64,000 bases of DNA, taken from Gp6-AA40 sp035492455. GTDB lineage: Bacteria; Acidobacteriota; Vicinamibacteria; Vicinamibacterales; UBA2999. Under the pieces are notes generated by a model. The model saw only the letters and a program-made list of their open reading frames with translations. It ran no database searches and was not told the DNA's origin. Position numbers and translations under genes: made by a program. Positions 24,699 to 33,789 of this stretch are shown here, in pieces. Location: positions 1 through 64,000 of the forward strand of contig DATJJE010000014.1 in NCBI GenBank assembly GCA_035492455.1, given 5' to 3'. Every line of letters begins with the position of its first letter. Position 1 is the first letter of the stretch.

Positions 24699-27600
24699 AT
24701 GCGCGCTCTGGGACTGGTGCGTGTTGTAGCGGTATCGGCATTTTTCCTTCTGCCTTGCGCGGCGTGGGCGCAAAGCAGCATCACGGGCATCGTGCGGGAC
24801 TCGTCAGGCGGCGTCCTCCCGGGTGTCACGGTCGAGGCCGCGAGCCCGGCGCTGATCGAGGGCGTGCGCAGCGGCGTCACCGACGCACAGGGGATATATA
24901 AGGTCGTCGACCTTCGGCCGGGCACGTATACGGTCACTTTCTCCCTGCAAGGGTTCCGGACGCTGAAGCGTGACGGTCTCAACCTGCCGGCGGAGTTTGC
25001 GGCGACGCTCAACGTCGACATGGCCGTCGGTGCGCTCGAGGAGACCATTACGGTCACCGGCGAAGCACCGGTCGTGGACATCAAGAGCTCGCGCGCGCAG
25101 ACGCAGTTCGAGAAATCGACGATCGAGGCACTGCCTGGCGCCGGACGCCTGACGATCCTGTCGGATATCGTGCCCGGCGCAACGCTGACGCAGGAGTTCA
25201 ATAGAGGCGTCGGCGGCACAAGCGATCGCACGCAGACGCGCTACAGCGTGCACGGCGGTCCGGAAGCGCAGCCCTACGTCGACGGCGTCAACCAGCAGCT
25301 GCCGAACTCGACGCAGGGTGTGTTTGTCTACAACCAGCTGAACATCCAGGAAGTCGTCGTCGAAACCAGCGGCGTCGGCGCGGATCGCGACAGCGGCGGC
25401 ATGCAGATCAACATGATTCCGAAGGACGGCGGCAATCAGTTCTCGGGCATTGCGACGGCCGCCTATTCAGGTCCGAAGCTGGCCGCGCAGAACATCACAC
25501 CCGAGCTGCTGGCGCGGCATCTCGATCCCAATCGCGTCGGGTCGCTGAAGAAGTTCCGCGACACCGGCGAGGGCATTGGCGGTCCGATCAAACGCGACAA
25601 GCTGTGGTTCTTCGGCGCGGCACGCGAAGGCGTGACGCAGCAGTTTGCCGACGGCGTCTACTGGAACAAGGCGCAGCAGCCGCAGTCGTATCTCTATGAT
25701 CCGGACAAGAGCCGTCCTGCGTTCACCAACGATTACCAGAAGGACTACAGCGTCCGCGTCACGTGGCAGCAGTCGCAGAAGAACCGGCTTGCGTTTTCGA
25801 GCTCGTTCCAGTCGAACTGCAACTGCGTGTTCAACCTGCTCACCGGCGGGCGGACGACGCCGGAGGCGGCGGGGGAGCATCACTACTACCCGAATTACAA
25901 CCCCTCGTTCTCAATGACGCGCACGCAGAGCAGCCGCATCCTGATCGAAGCAGGCTTCTCGGCGCAGAACCTCGATCAGAACGACACACGCGCCGGTGGC
26001 CTGAGCGGCACCGATCAGGGGAGCGACAAGATCATCCGCGTCACGGATCAGGGTTTGAACTTGAGCTACGGCGCGCCGACCGCTACACGCTCGGTGCCGC
26101 GACGGCAATATCAGGAGCGGTTCGCCTTCTCGTACATCACCGGCGAGCACAGCTTCAAGGTGGGCACGACCCTGCGCCGCACGAGCCAGGGAAGCGAGAC
26201 GGGCGACACGCAGAACAAATATCTGAACGGACCGGGCATCTCGTATCGCTTCAACAACGGCACGCCGAATCAGCTCACGCTGTTCGACGCACCGTGGGCG
26301 TTCCGCGAAACGTTGTGGGATGTCTCGCTCTACGCGCAGGATCAATGGAGCATCACGCGACGCATGACGCTGAATCTCGGCGTGCGGTTCAACGACATCA
26401 ACGCGTCCACACCCGAGCAGGTGCTCGCCGCAGGATTCTTCGTTCCTGAACGCCGGCTGCCGGCGATGAACCATATTCCGCACTACCAGAATCTGAATCC
26501 CAGACTTGGCGTCGCCTATGACTTGTTTGGCAACGGCAAGACCGCGCTGAAGGCGTCGCTGGGTCAGTATCCGGAGATCATCAAGGTCGCGACCGGCAAT
26601 CCCGCGAACAATCTCTCGCGGCAGGCCAACCGCACCTGGAACGACAGTCTCTTTGGCGTGGCAGATCCGCGTACGCGCAACTACGTACCTGATTGCGATC
26701 TGCTGAATCCCGCGGCCAACGGCGAATGCGGACCGTGGTCTGATTTGAATTTTGGCAAGCAGACTGCCGGCACCAAGTACTCGCCCAACGCGCTGACCGG
26801 GTTCAACCAGCAGTATCAGAACTGGCAGGCATCGGTTTCCCTCCAGCATGAGCTGCGTCCGGGGTTCGGCATCAATGTTGGCTACTACCGAACGTGGTAC
26901 GGCGGACGATGTGGCGGCAGCGGGCTGACCAACACCGTGACCTGTCTGTTGGTAACCGACAACCTGCGCGTTACACCTTCGGACTATGACTCGTACTGCA
27001 TCACCGCGCCGACCGATTCGCGGCTGCCGAACAGCGGCCAGCAGCTGTGCGGGCTTTACGACGTCAGGCCGTCGCTCTTCGGCCAGTTCGACAACCTTGC
27101 ACGTCCGGCCTCCGATGTTGGCGGCAAGCTGACGCGCGTCTACAACGGCTTCGATGCGACGGTGAACGCGCGTTTCCTGTCGCGCGGGCAGATCTCCGGC
27201 GGTTTGAGTGCGGGTCGTACGGTGACGAACAACTGTCTCGTCGTCGATTCACCTCAGGATGCGCGGCCCGGGTTCTGTAAGGTGACGCCGCCCTGGTCGG
27301 CGGGCACGCAGTTCAAAATGATGGTGATCTATCCGCTGCCGTGGGACATTTCGACGAGCGCCGTTTACCAGAACAGCTCCGGCATTCCGATTACCGCCAG
27401 CTACGTTGTCAACAACGCCGCCATCGCGCCCGCGCTCAACCGTAACCTGTCGGACTGCGCCGTCGGGGCCGCCACCTGCAACGCAACGCGCACGATCGAG
27501 CTGATTCCGCCTTCGTCGCTGTTCGAGCCGCGGCTGCAGCAGGTCGACCTCCGTTTCTCGCGCGTATTCGGTCTGGGCGGCACGCGTCGCATCCGTCCGA

Positions 27601-27734
27601 GCCTCGACGTCTACAACCTGCTGAACGCAAGCAACGTCATCAACATGAACACCACCTACGGTTCCTCGTGGAAGGACGCGATCCAGATCTTGAGCGGCCG
27701 TCTGCTTCGTGTTGGTGCTCAGTTCGACTTCTAA
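24699..27734 (+). CDS. TonB-dependent receptor with N-terminal carboxypeptidase-regulatory domain, copy 1
   Basis: 1011 aa; signal peptide to AWAQ. Residues about 26-110 form a CarboxypepD_reg-like domain (SSITGIVRDSSGGVLPGVTVEA...GIYKVVDLRPGTYTVTF). The plug follows (about 120-260, with VDGVNQQLPNS and INMIPKDGGNQFSG), then a 22-strand-type barrel ending RVGAQFDF with a terminal Phe. Several Cys pairs in the outer loops (CNC, CDLLNPAANGEC, YCITAPTDSRLPNSGQQLC) suggest disulfide-bonded extracellular loops. It imports an unknown ligand across the outer membrane using TonB/ExbBD, which are not in this window. Paralogue at 28551. Confidence 0.92.
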   Translation: MRALGLVRVVAVSAFFLLPCAAWAQSSITGIVRDSSGGVLPGVTVEAASPALIEGVRSGVTDAQGIYKVVDLRPGTYTVTFSLQGFRTLKRDGLNLPAEFAATLNVDMAVGALEETITVTGEAPVVDIKSSRAQTQFEKSTIEALPGAGRLTILSDIVPGATLTQEFNRGVGGTSDRTQTRYSVHGGPEAQPYVDGVNQQLPNSTQGVFVYNQLNIQEVVVETSGVGADRDSGGMQINMIPKDGGNQFSGIATAAYSGPKLAAQNITPELLARHLDPNRVGSLKKFRDTGEGIGGPIKRDKLWFFGAAREGVTQQFADGVYWNKAQQPQSYLYDPDKSRPAFTNDYQKDYSVRVTWQQSQKNRLAFSSSFQSNCNCVFNLLTGGRTTPEAAGEHHYYPNYNPSFSMTRTQSSRILIEAGFSAQNLDQNDTRAGGLSGTDQGSDKIIRVTDQGLNLSYGAPTATRSVPRRQYQERFAFSYITGEHSFKVGTTLRRTSQGSETGDTQNKYLNGPGISYRFNNGTPNQLTLFDAPWAFRETLWDVSLYAQDQWSITRRMTLNLGVRFNDINASTPEQVLAAGFFVPERRLPAMNHIPHYQNLNPRLGVAYDLFGNGKTALKASLGQYPEIIKVATGNPANNLSRQANRTWNDSLFGVADPRTRNYVPDCDLLNPAANGECGPWSDLNFGKQTAGTKYSPNALTGFNQQYQNWQASVSLQHELRPGFGINVGYYRTWYGGRCGGSGLTNTVTCLLVTDNLRVTPSDYDSYCITAPTDSRLPNSGQQLCGLYDVRPSLFGQFDNLARPASDVGGKLTRVYNGFDATVNARFLSRGQISGGLSAGRTVTNNCLVVDSPQDARPGFCKVTPPWSAGTQFKMMVIYPLPWDISTSAVYQNSSGIPITASYVVNNAAIAPALNRNLSDCAVGAATCNATRTIELIPPSSLFEPRLQQVDLRFSRVFGLGGTRRIRPSLDVYNLLNASNVINMNTTYGSSWKDAIQILSGRLLRVGAQFDF

Positions 27735-27744
27735 GAGGTATTTC

Positions 27745-28554
27745 ATGAAACTCGCTTTGTTCGTCGGTGCATGTGCCATCACCTTGGGCGCGACCGTCGG
27801 ATTCGCACAGAACCTTCCTTGGAACAACCCGGGCGGCGCGCAAGGTCCGGCCGCGGCGGCGGCGGGACCAGCGCGACCGGCGCCGCAGCGGGACATCACG
27901 GGCATCTGGGATGCGGGTGGCGGCGGCATTGGCGCGCGCGGCATGCAGACGTCGCCGCTGACGGCGTTCGGCGAGACGGTGAGCAAGACGCACCATTCCG
28001 GCGACGGCGCACGCATGGTGCCGGCGGATCAGATCAACGATCCGCTGTCGACACTTGCCGATCCCGGCGGCTTTCCGCGCGACCTCCTCTTCGAGCTGAG
28101 GCCGTTCGAAGTCGTGCAGCTGCCGAACAAGGTGCTGATGCTCTACATGTTCGAAAAGCGGTGGCGCGTGATCTGGACCGATGGCCGCCAACTCCCAACC
28201 AATCCTGATCCCCGCTGGTACGGCTACTCCGTCGGCCACTGGGAAGACGACTACACGTTCGTCGTCAACAGCAATGGCACCGACGAGCGCACCTGGCTCG
28301 ACAACGCCGGCAATCCGCACAGCGATCAACTGAAGGTCGAAGAGCGTTACCACCGCGTCGACGCCAGCACGATGGAGTTGACTGTCGTCATCGACGATCC
28401 CAAGACGTATACCAGACCCTGGATGGGACGAGACCAGCTGAAGCTGACGCTGCTCCCTTCGAGCACCGACCTGATGGAGATGATTCCATCGGCGAGTGAA
28501 GCCGCGTCAGTGAAGAGCATTTACGCAGCGGAAGCTGCCCCAGGAAAAAAATGA
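27745..28554 (+). CDS. Secreted protein of the TonB-receptor cassette, copy 2
   Basis: 269 aa from ATG 27745, 10 bp after the upstream receptor, with AAGAGGT ahead; signal peptide to GFAQ. Paralogue of the 23871 product, with the same WDAGG, INDPLST, MFEKRWRVIWTDGR and YGYSVGHWEDDYTFVVN blocks, diverged mostly between residues 45 and 90 and at the C-terminus. Its stop overlaps the start of the second receptor (ATGA at 28551), a tighter coupling than in copy 1, supporting one functional unit of secreted protein plus receptor. Confidence 0.75.
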   Translation: MKLALFVGACAITLGATVGFAQNLPWNNPGGAQGPAAAAAGPARPAPQRDITGIWDAGGGGIGARGMQTSPLTAFGETVSKTHHSGDGARMVPADQINDPLSTLADPGGFPRDLLFELRPFEVVQLPNKVLMLYMFEKRWRVIWTDGRQLPTNPDPRWYGYSVGHWEDDYTFVVNSNGTDERTWLDNAGNPHSDQLKVEERYHRVDASTMELTVVIDDPKTYTRPWMGRDQLKLTLLPSSTDLMEMIPSASEAASVKSIYAAEAAPGKK

Positions 28555-31547
28555 AACTGACCCGGACGTTCGTTGCCGTACTCGTGTTCCTGCCCGCTGC
28601 CGCGTTTGCCCAGAGCAGCATCACCGGTGTTGTGCGTGACTCCTCCGGCGGCGTGCTTCCGGGCGTCACCATCGAGGCCAGCAGCCCTGCGCTCATCGAA
28701 GGCTCGAAAACAGCGGTGACCGACGCGAACGGTCTGTATCGCGTCGTCGACCTCCGTCCTGGTCCATATACGGTCACGTTCTCGCTACAGGGGTTTTCCA
28801 CGCTAAAGCGCGAAGGCATTCAGCTGCCCGCGGAATTTACGGCGACCGTCAACGCGGAGCTGAGCGTCGGCACGCTGCAGGAGACGGTGACCGTTTCGGG
28901 CGAGGCGCCGATCGTGGACATCCGAAGCTCGGGCACGCAGATGCAGGTCGAGCGGCAGACTCTTGAAGCGCTGCCGGGCACCGGACGTCTCGCACTGCTC
29001 AACACGCTGCTGCCCGGCGCGAGCCTGACCAGTTCGACCGAGCGCAGCGCGGGCGGCAACGATCGCACCCAGACGCGCTTCAGCCTGCACGGCGCACCCG
29101 AGGCGCAGCCTTACGTCGACGGCATCAACCAGCAGATCCCCGGCATCACCATCGGCGTGTTCGTGTTCAGCCAGTTGAACATCCAGGAAGTCACCGCAAC
29201 GAGCGGTGGCGACGCCGAAGCGGATTTCGGCGGGACGATGTTGAAGATGGTGCCGCGCGACGGCGGCAATCAGTACTCAGGGCTGTCGCAGTTCGCCTAT
29301 TCAGGACCGGCGCTCGAGGCGGGAAACATCAATGACGATCTCATTGCGCGCCACCTGGATCCGAAGCGCGTCGGCTCGCTGAAGAAGTATCGAGAGACGG
29401 GCATGGCGCTCGGCGGACCCATCAGGCAGAGCAAGGTGTGGTTCTATGTCTCGGCACGCGAAGGCGTGAACCAGCTCTTCGCCGACGGCGTGCAGTGGAA
29501 CGCCCTCCATCAGCCCGAGTCGTATCTGTACCAGCCTGACCCGAGCAAGCGCGTGTTCACGAACGACTACACGCGCGACCTGACGGGACGCCTCACATGG
29601 CAGGTCTCGCAGAAAGACAAGATCGTCATCAGCACGTCGCACCAGCCGAACTGCAACTGCCTGTTCAACATCCTCACGACGGGCACGCGCCTGACGCCCG
29701 AGGCGGCCGGCGAGCATCACTACGACCCGAACTATACGGCGAGCCTCTCATGGACGCGGCCTGTGACGAGCCGGCTGCTCATCGAAGGCGGAGAGGGCAC
29801 GCAGGTGAACAATCAGGACGACACGCGCATCGAGGGGTGGAACAATCCGAGCTTCTATCGCATCACCGATCAGGCGTTGAACCTGACGTACGGCAACGTA
29901 GCCACGCGCACGCTGCCGCGGAGACAGCACCAGGGCCGCTTCGCGGTGTCGTATGTGACCGGCACGCATCAGTTCAAGACCGGCATGACGTTCCGCCACA
30001 CGACCATCGGCAATATCGACAAGCTCGGCAACGATCCCGACATGCACGGCACGGCGGTGGACTACCGCTTCAACGCCGGTGTGCCCAACCTCGTGACGCT
30101 GCTCGACGCGCCCTGGAATTTCCAGGAGACGACGAAAGATCTCGCGCTCTTCGCGCAGGACCAGTGGACCATGGGCCGGATGACACTGAATCTCGGCGCC
30201 CGCTACAACCACGCAACCGGTGAAACGCCGCTGCAGGTGCTCGGCGCGGGCAAGTTCGTGCCGGAGCGTCGATTCCAACCGTTGAAGAACATCCCTAATT
30301 ACCAGAACATCAGCCCGCGCGTTGGCGTTGCTTATGATCTGTTCGGCAATGGAAAGACTGCTGTGAAGGCGTCGCTCGGCCACTATCCGGACATCATCCG
30401 CACGGCGTCCGGCAATCCGGCAAACAACTTGACGCGTACCACAACACGCACGTGGAACGATAGTCAGTTCGACGTCGGGGATTCGCGGACTCGCAACTAC
30501 GTGCCTGATTGCAACCTGCGCGACCCCGTGGCCAACGGCGAGTGCGGCCCGTGGTCGAACCTCACATTTGGCCAACTAGTCGGCTCGCGCTACGCGCCCG
30601 GAGTGCTCAATGGATGGAACCGGCAATACGCGAACTGGCAGGGGTCGGTTGCGTTCCAGCACGAGCTGAAGCCCGGCTTCGGCGTCAGCGCGGCGTACTA
30701 CCGCACGTGGTACGTGGGCGACGGTGGAGGCAGCGGCATCCCCGGAGCGGAGACAACTCTGACCGTTACCGACAACTTGAAGGTGACACCGACGGATTTC
30801 AGCGAGTACTGCATCACCGCACCGACCGACAGCCGGCTGCCGACCAGCGGCCAGCGGCTGTGCGGCCTGTTCGATGTGAATCCGGCGCTCTTCGGACAGG
30901 CTGACAACGTCATCAAATCAGCGGAGGACTTCGGTCGTCGCAAGACGCGCGTCTACAACGGCGTTGACCTGACAACGAATATTCGCTTTGGTCAGGGCGG
31001 CCAGCTCTCCGGCGGCGTCAGCATCGGTCGTACGGTCACCGACAACTGCGTTGTTGTCGATTCGCCGCAGGATGCGCGTCCGGGCTTCTGCCGCACGGCG
31101 CGGCCGTGGGGCGCGGCGACCGACGTGAAGTTTCTCGTGGTGTATCCGCTGCCGTACGACGTGCAGACGAGCGCCGTGTATCAGAACAGCGCGGGCATTC
31201 CGATCACCGCGAATTACGTCGTCACGAACGCCGCCATCCGGACGTCGCTCGGACGCAATCTCTCGGATTGCGCGATTGGCGCCGCCGCCTGCAACGCGAA
31301 CCGGACGATTGCGCTGATTCCCGACAATTCCTTGTTCGAGCCGCGCGCACAGCAGCTGGATCTGCGGTTCTCACGCACGTTCCGCTTCGGCGGTACGCGG
31401 CGGCTGCGGCCGAGCCTCGACATCTACAATCTGTTCAATGCGGCGACGGTGCTGGCGATGAATACGACCTACGGCCAGTCGTGGAAAGACGTGACGCAAA
31501 TTCTGAATGGGCGCCAGCTTCGCTTCGGCGCACAGTTTGATTTCTAG
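28551..31547 (+). CDS. TonB-dependent receptor with N-terminal carboxypeptidase-regulatory domain, copy 2
   Basis: 998 aa starting in an ATGA overlap. Same domain order as the 24699 receptor: signal peptide, CarboxypepD_reg-like domain (SSITGVVRDSSGGVLPGVTIEA), plug (VDGINQQIPGI), barrel with matching Cys loops (CNC, CNLRDPVANGEC, YCITAPTDSRLPTSGQRLC) and terminal FGAQFDF. The two are unmistakable tandem paralogues along their full length; differences concentrate in some barrel loops, so the pair may recognise related but different ligands. A reaction-centre-type cytochrome gene follows after 45 bp. Confidence 0.92.
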   Translation: MKLTRTFVAVLVFLPAAAFAQSSITGVVRDSSGGVLPGVTIEASSPALIEGSKTAVTDANGLYRVVDLRPGPYTVTFSLQGFSTLKREGIQLPAEFTATVNAELSVGTLQETVTVSGEAPIVDIRSSGTQMQVERQTLEALPGTGRLALLNTLLPGASLTSSTERSAGGNDRTQTRFSLHGAPEAQPYVDGINQQIPGITIGVFVFSQLNIQEVTATSGGDAEADFGGTMLKMVPRDGGNQYSGLSQFAYSGPALEAGNINDDLIARHLDPKRVGSLKKYRETGMALGGPIRQSKVWFYVSAREGVNQLFADGVQWNALHQPESYLYQPDPSKRVFTNDYTRDLTGRLTWQVSQKDKIVISTSHQPNCNCLFNILTTGTRLTPEAAGEHHYDPNYTASLSWTRPVTSRLLIEGGEGTQVNNQDDTRIEGWNNPSFYRITDQALNLTYGNVATRTLPRRQHQGRFAVSYVTGTHQFKTGMTFRHTTIGNIDKLGNDPDMHGTAVDYRFNAGVPNLVTLLDAPWNFQETTKDLALFAQDQWTMGRMTLNLGARYNHATGETPLQVLGAGKFVPERRFQPLKNIPNYQNISPRVGVAYDLFGNGKTAVKASLGHYPDIIRTASGNPANNLTRTTTRTWNDSQFDVGDSRTRNYVPDCNLRDPVANGECGPWSNLTFGQLVGSRYAPGVLNGWNRQYANWQGSVAFQHELKPGFGVSAAYYRTWYVGDGGGSGIPGAETTLTVTDNLKVTPTDFSEYCITAPTDSRLPTSGQRLCGLFDVNPALFGQADNVIKSAEDFGRRKTRVYNGVDLTTNIRFGQGGQLSGGVSIGRTVTDNCVVVDSPQDARPGFCRTARPWGAATDVKFLVVYPLPYDVQTSAVYQNSAGIPITANYVVTNAAIRTSLGRNLSDCAIGAAACNANRTIALIPDNSLFEPRAQQLDLRFSRTFRFGGTRRLRPSLDIYNLFNAATVLAMNTTYGQSWKDVTQILNGRQLRFGAQFDF

Positions 31548-31592
31548 ACACGAAGAACACGACAGTAGGACGGTCACGAAGAAGGGGTTGAC

Positions 31593-32711
31593 ATGAAACT
31601 GGCGATAGCAGCGACGACGGCACTGTGGGTGGTGTGTGTCGGCGTGACGGGTGCGCAGGCGCCTGCCGAGCGTCCGCCGATGTCGGACGAAGTGTTCAAG
31701 AACATCCAGGTGTTGAAAGGAATCCCCGTCGATCAGTTCATGGGCACGATGGGCTTCTTTTCGTCGTCGCTGGGTCTCAACTGCACCGACTGTCACAGCT
31801 ACGACAGCGGTGGTGACTGGGCGAAGTACGCCGACGACACGCCCTTGAAGCGGCGCGCGCGCACGATGGTCACCATGATGCAGAAGATCAACCAGGAGAA
31901 TTTCGGCGGCCGTCAAATGGTGACGTGCAATACGTGTCACCGGGGCGTGACGAATCCGAACGTCATGCCGAGCATCGATCAGCTGTATGGAACCCCGCCG
32001 CCCGAGGAGCCGGGCGATCTGTTCGCGCAGGCGCCGAACCAGCCGACTGCCGATTCCATCATTGACAAATTCATCGCGGCCGTGGGGGGCGCGCAAAAGG
32101 TCGCCGCGTTCACCAGCTTCACCGGCACCGGGATGTATCGCGGCTACGATGATTCAGAGGAGACCCCACTCGAGATTGCGCTGACGTCAATGGGGCAGTA
32201 CTACACCGAAGCGCATCCAGCGTCGGGCGCGCACGTCACGGCATTCGATGGGCGTGCTGCGTGGTACGCCGCGCCGGCTTCCGATCGTCCGTTTCCGCTC
32301 ATCGCGCTCACCGGCCAGGAGATGGACGGCATCAGGTTGCAGGCGCAGTTGTTCTTTGCCTCGCAGATCAAAGGAGCGCTTCGCAACTGGCGCACGGGAT
32401 TCGGCACGGAGATCAACGATCGCCGCATGAACGTCATTCAGGGCAACCTGCCGACGGCCGGTGGCATTGCGACACTCTGCTTCGATGCACAGACCGGCCT
32501 CCTCGTACGCATGCTGCGCTACGGTCCGTCACCGGTCGGCCGCATTGTGACGCGCGTGGATTACGAGGACTACCGTGAAGCCGGCAACACGGGCGTGAAG
32601 ATTCCATTCAAATGGACGATGAGCTGGCTCGACGGCCGCAATGTTTACACGCTGAAGACCGTGCAGCCGAATGCGCGGATTGACGCGGCGAGGTTTGCGA
32701 AGCCGCGTTAA
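31593..32711 (+). CDS. Di-haem cytochrome of reaction-centre subunit type with extra C-terminal domain
   Basis: 372 aa; signal peptide to TGAQ. The N-terminal half resembles the photosynthetic reaction-centre cytochrome c family but carries only two CXXCH sites (C64-T-D-C67-H68 and C112-N-T-C115-H116) instead of four, with a Met-rich helix between them (TMVTMMQKINQEN) giving possible Met ligands. Residues about 160-372 form a beta-rich domain without haem motifs (SFTGTGMYRGYDD...PFKWTMSWLDGRN), recalling outer-membrane-lipoprotein-type sandwiches. No photosynthesis genes are near, so it probably serves periplasmic electron transfer. Such cytochromes often accompany TonB receptors in Acidobacteriota; the specific role here is inference. 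Confidence 0.82.
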   Translation: MKLAIAATTALWVVCVGVTGAQAPAERPPMSDEVFKNIQVLKGIPVDQFMGTMGFFSSSLGLNCTDCHSYDSGGDWAKYADDTPLKRRARTMVTMMQKINQENFGGRQMVTCNTCHRGVTNPNVMPSIDQLYGTPPPEEPGDLFAQAPNQPTADSIIDKFIAAVGGAQKVAAFTSFTGTGMYRGYDDSEETPLEIALTSMGQYYTEAHPASGAHVTAFDGRAAWYAAPASDRPFPLIALTGQEMDGIRLQAQLFFASQIKGALRNWRTGFGTEINDRRMNVIQGNLPTAGGIATLCFDAQTGLLVRMLRYGPSPVGRIVTRVDYEDYREAGNTGVKIPFKWTMSWLDGRNVYTLKTVQPNARIDAARFAKPR

Positions 32712-32716
32712 CGTTC

Positions 32717-32911
32717 GACTCGTTCGAGTCATTCGGATCGTTCGAGGCGTTCTCCGTTGAACGACCCGAACGACCCGAACGACCCGAACGACCCGAACGA
32801 CCCGAACGACCCGAACGACCCGAACGACCCGAACGACCCGAACGACCCGAACGACCCGAACGACCCGAACGATCAGAACGACCCGAACGACCCGAACGAC
32901 CCGAACGATCA
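32717..32911. repeat. 17-copy nonamer tandem array with inverted degenerate copies
   Basis: GAACGACCC is repeated 17 times in perfect register from 32759 to 32911; units 13 and 17 read GAACGATCA. Just before it, 32717-32752 hold four degenerate inverted units (GACTCGTTC, GAGTCATTC, GGATCGTTC, GAGGCGTTC), separated by 6 bp, so the edge can fold back on itself. The array fills the space between two convergent genes, and the last unit supplies the TGA stop of the minus-strand gene. No spacers, so not a CRISPR. Confidence 0.95.
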
Positions 32912-33586
32912 GAAGCGGTGATAGTGGAAGCCGTTGTTCGTGTAGCCGCTGTCCTGCACGCCGAGCGTGAGGTCCTGAGCCAGTTTGAACGTGACAAGCG
33001 ATTCGGCCGGCACATTGATTGTCTTGCCGTGCGTGTAGATTTGCGCGCCGGCACCGGCGGCTGCGCCGACCGCCGCTCCAACCGCTGCGCCCTTACCGCC
33101 GCCCGTGATCGCGCCGACGATCGTGCCCAGCAGCGCGCCGCCGCCGATGTACGTCGCTGTGTCCTTGTTCGCGCCAATTGAGCCAGCGCCGTTTTCGATT
33201 CGGTCGCCGAGGGTCCCCGACGTGCCGACCGTTTTCGTGGGATCGACATCCACGGCGTAGCGCTCGCCGTTGACCGTCAGCGATTCCAGATCGACCGCGA
33301 GGTCACCGCTGTCGCGTTTGACCATCAGCTCGGCCGTCGAGCCGCGCGGGATCGCAATCCGCCCGTTGACGTCGAAGACGTCCTGATCGACCACGCCGCG
33401 GAAGATGCGGCCGTCCTCCGCAGATGAGGTGATCGCCTCGCTCGTGCGGATCGGAATGTTCACACCCGCGGAGATGGTGCGTGCCGCGGACGTGTTGTCG
33501 TACACCTGAGCGGCGGCCGGCTGCGAAATGCCGAGCGCGCCGCAGAGAATCGCGGCTGCTGCGGTGCTCGTCCACTTGTGCGACAT
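32909..33586 (-). CDS. Exported glycine-zipper protein
   Basis: 225 aa from ATG 33586 (GGAGG 9 bp upstream; an in-frame ATG at 33592 sits too close). Signal peptide to QPAAAQ. A beta-rich region (about 25-125: GVNIPIRTSEAITSS, GRIFRGVVDQDV, IPRGSTAELMVKRD) precedes a glycine-zipper segment (GGGALLGTIVGAITGGGKGAAVGAAVGAAAGAGA, about 150-183) and a short tail. Such zippers insert into or span membranes. The stop codon is the last triplet of the adjacent nonamer array. Confidence 0.75.
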   Translation of the reverse strand: MSHKWTSTAAAAILCGALGISQPAAAQVYDNTSAARTISAGVNIPIRTSEAITSSAEDGRIFRGVVDQDVFDVNGRIAIPRGSTAELMVKRDSGDLAVDLESLTVNGERYAVDVDPTKTVGTSGTLGDRIENGAGSIGANKDTATYIGGGALLGTIVGAITGGGKGAAVGAAVGAAAGAGAQIYTHGKTINVPAESLVTFKLAQDLTLGVQDSGYTNNGFHYHRF

Positions 33587-33716
33587 ATGCATAAGCCTCC
33601 CTATGCACGTCAGGTGCAAGGAAACCGCCACTGTCGCACCTGTGTTCCACCCGCGCCGCCTATTTCCAGGCGCCCAACATGTACGGGTCGGTGATGTTGG
33701 TCACCGCTCCTTTCGG

Positions 33717-33789
33717 AAGTTCGAACCTGGAAGTTGGAAGTTGGACGTTGGAAGTAAGTTCGAAGTGCAGGGTGGTCTATTTCGAACTT
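33717..33789. repeat. TGGAAGT heptamer array flanked by AAGTTCGAA copies
   Basis: Four 7-bp units (TGGAAGT, with TGGACGT as the third) at 33728-33755 are bracketed by direct copies of AAGTTCGAA at 33717-33725 and 33756-33764. An inverted copy TTCGAACTT at 33781-33789 runs into the stop codon of the PEGA-like gene. It lies between two minus-strand genes, so it is the 3' end of the upstream one. Confidence 0.85.

Noticed and set aside
32717..32911. Possible CRISPR array
   Set aside because: Units are contiguous 9-mers with no spacers, and no cas genes are near.
32608..33249. Minus-strand frame coding for a long RSG/GRS repeat protein across the nonamer array
   Set aside because: It is the shadow of the 9-bp repeat and of the glycine-zipper gene in another frame, with no start signal. 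Any 9-bp unit without a stop gives such a frame.
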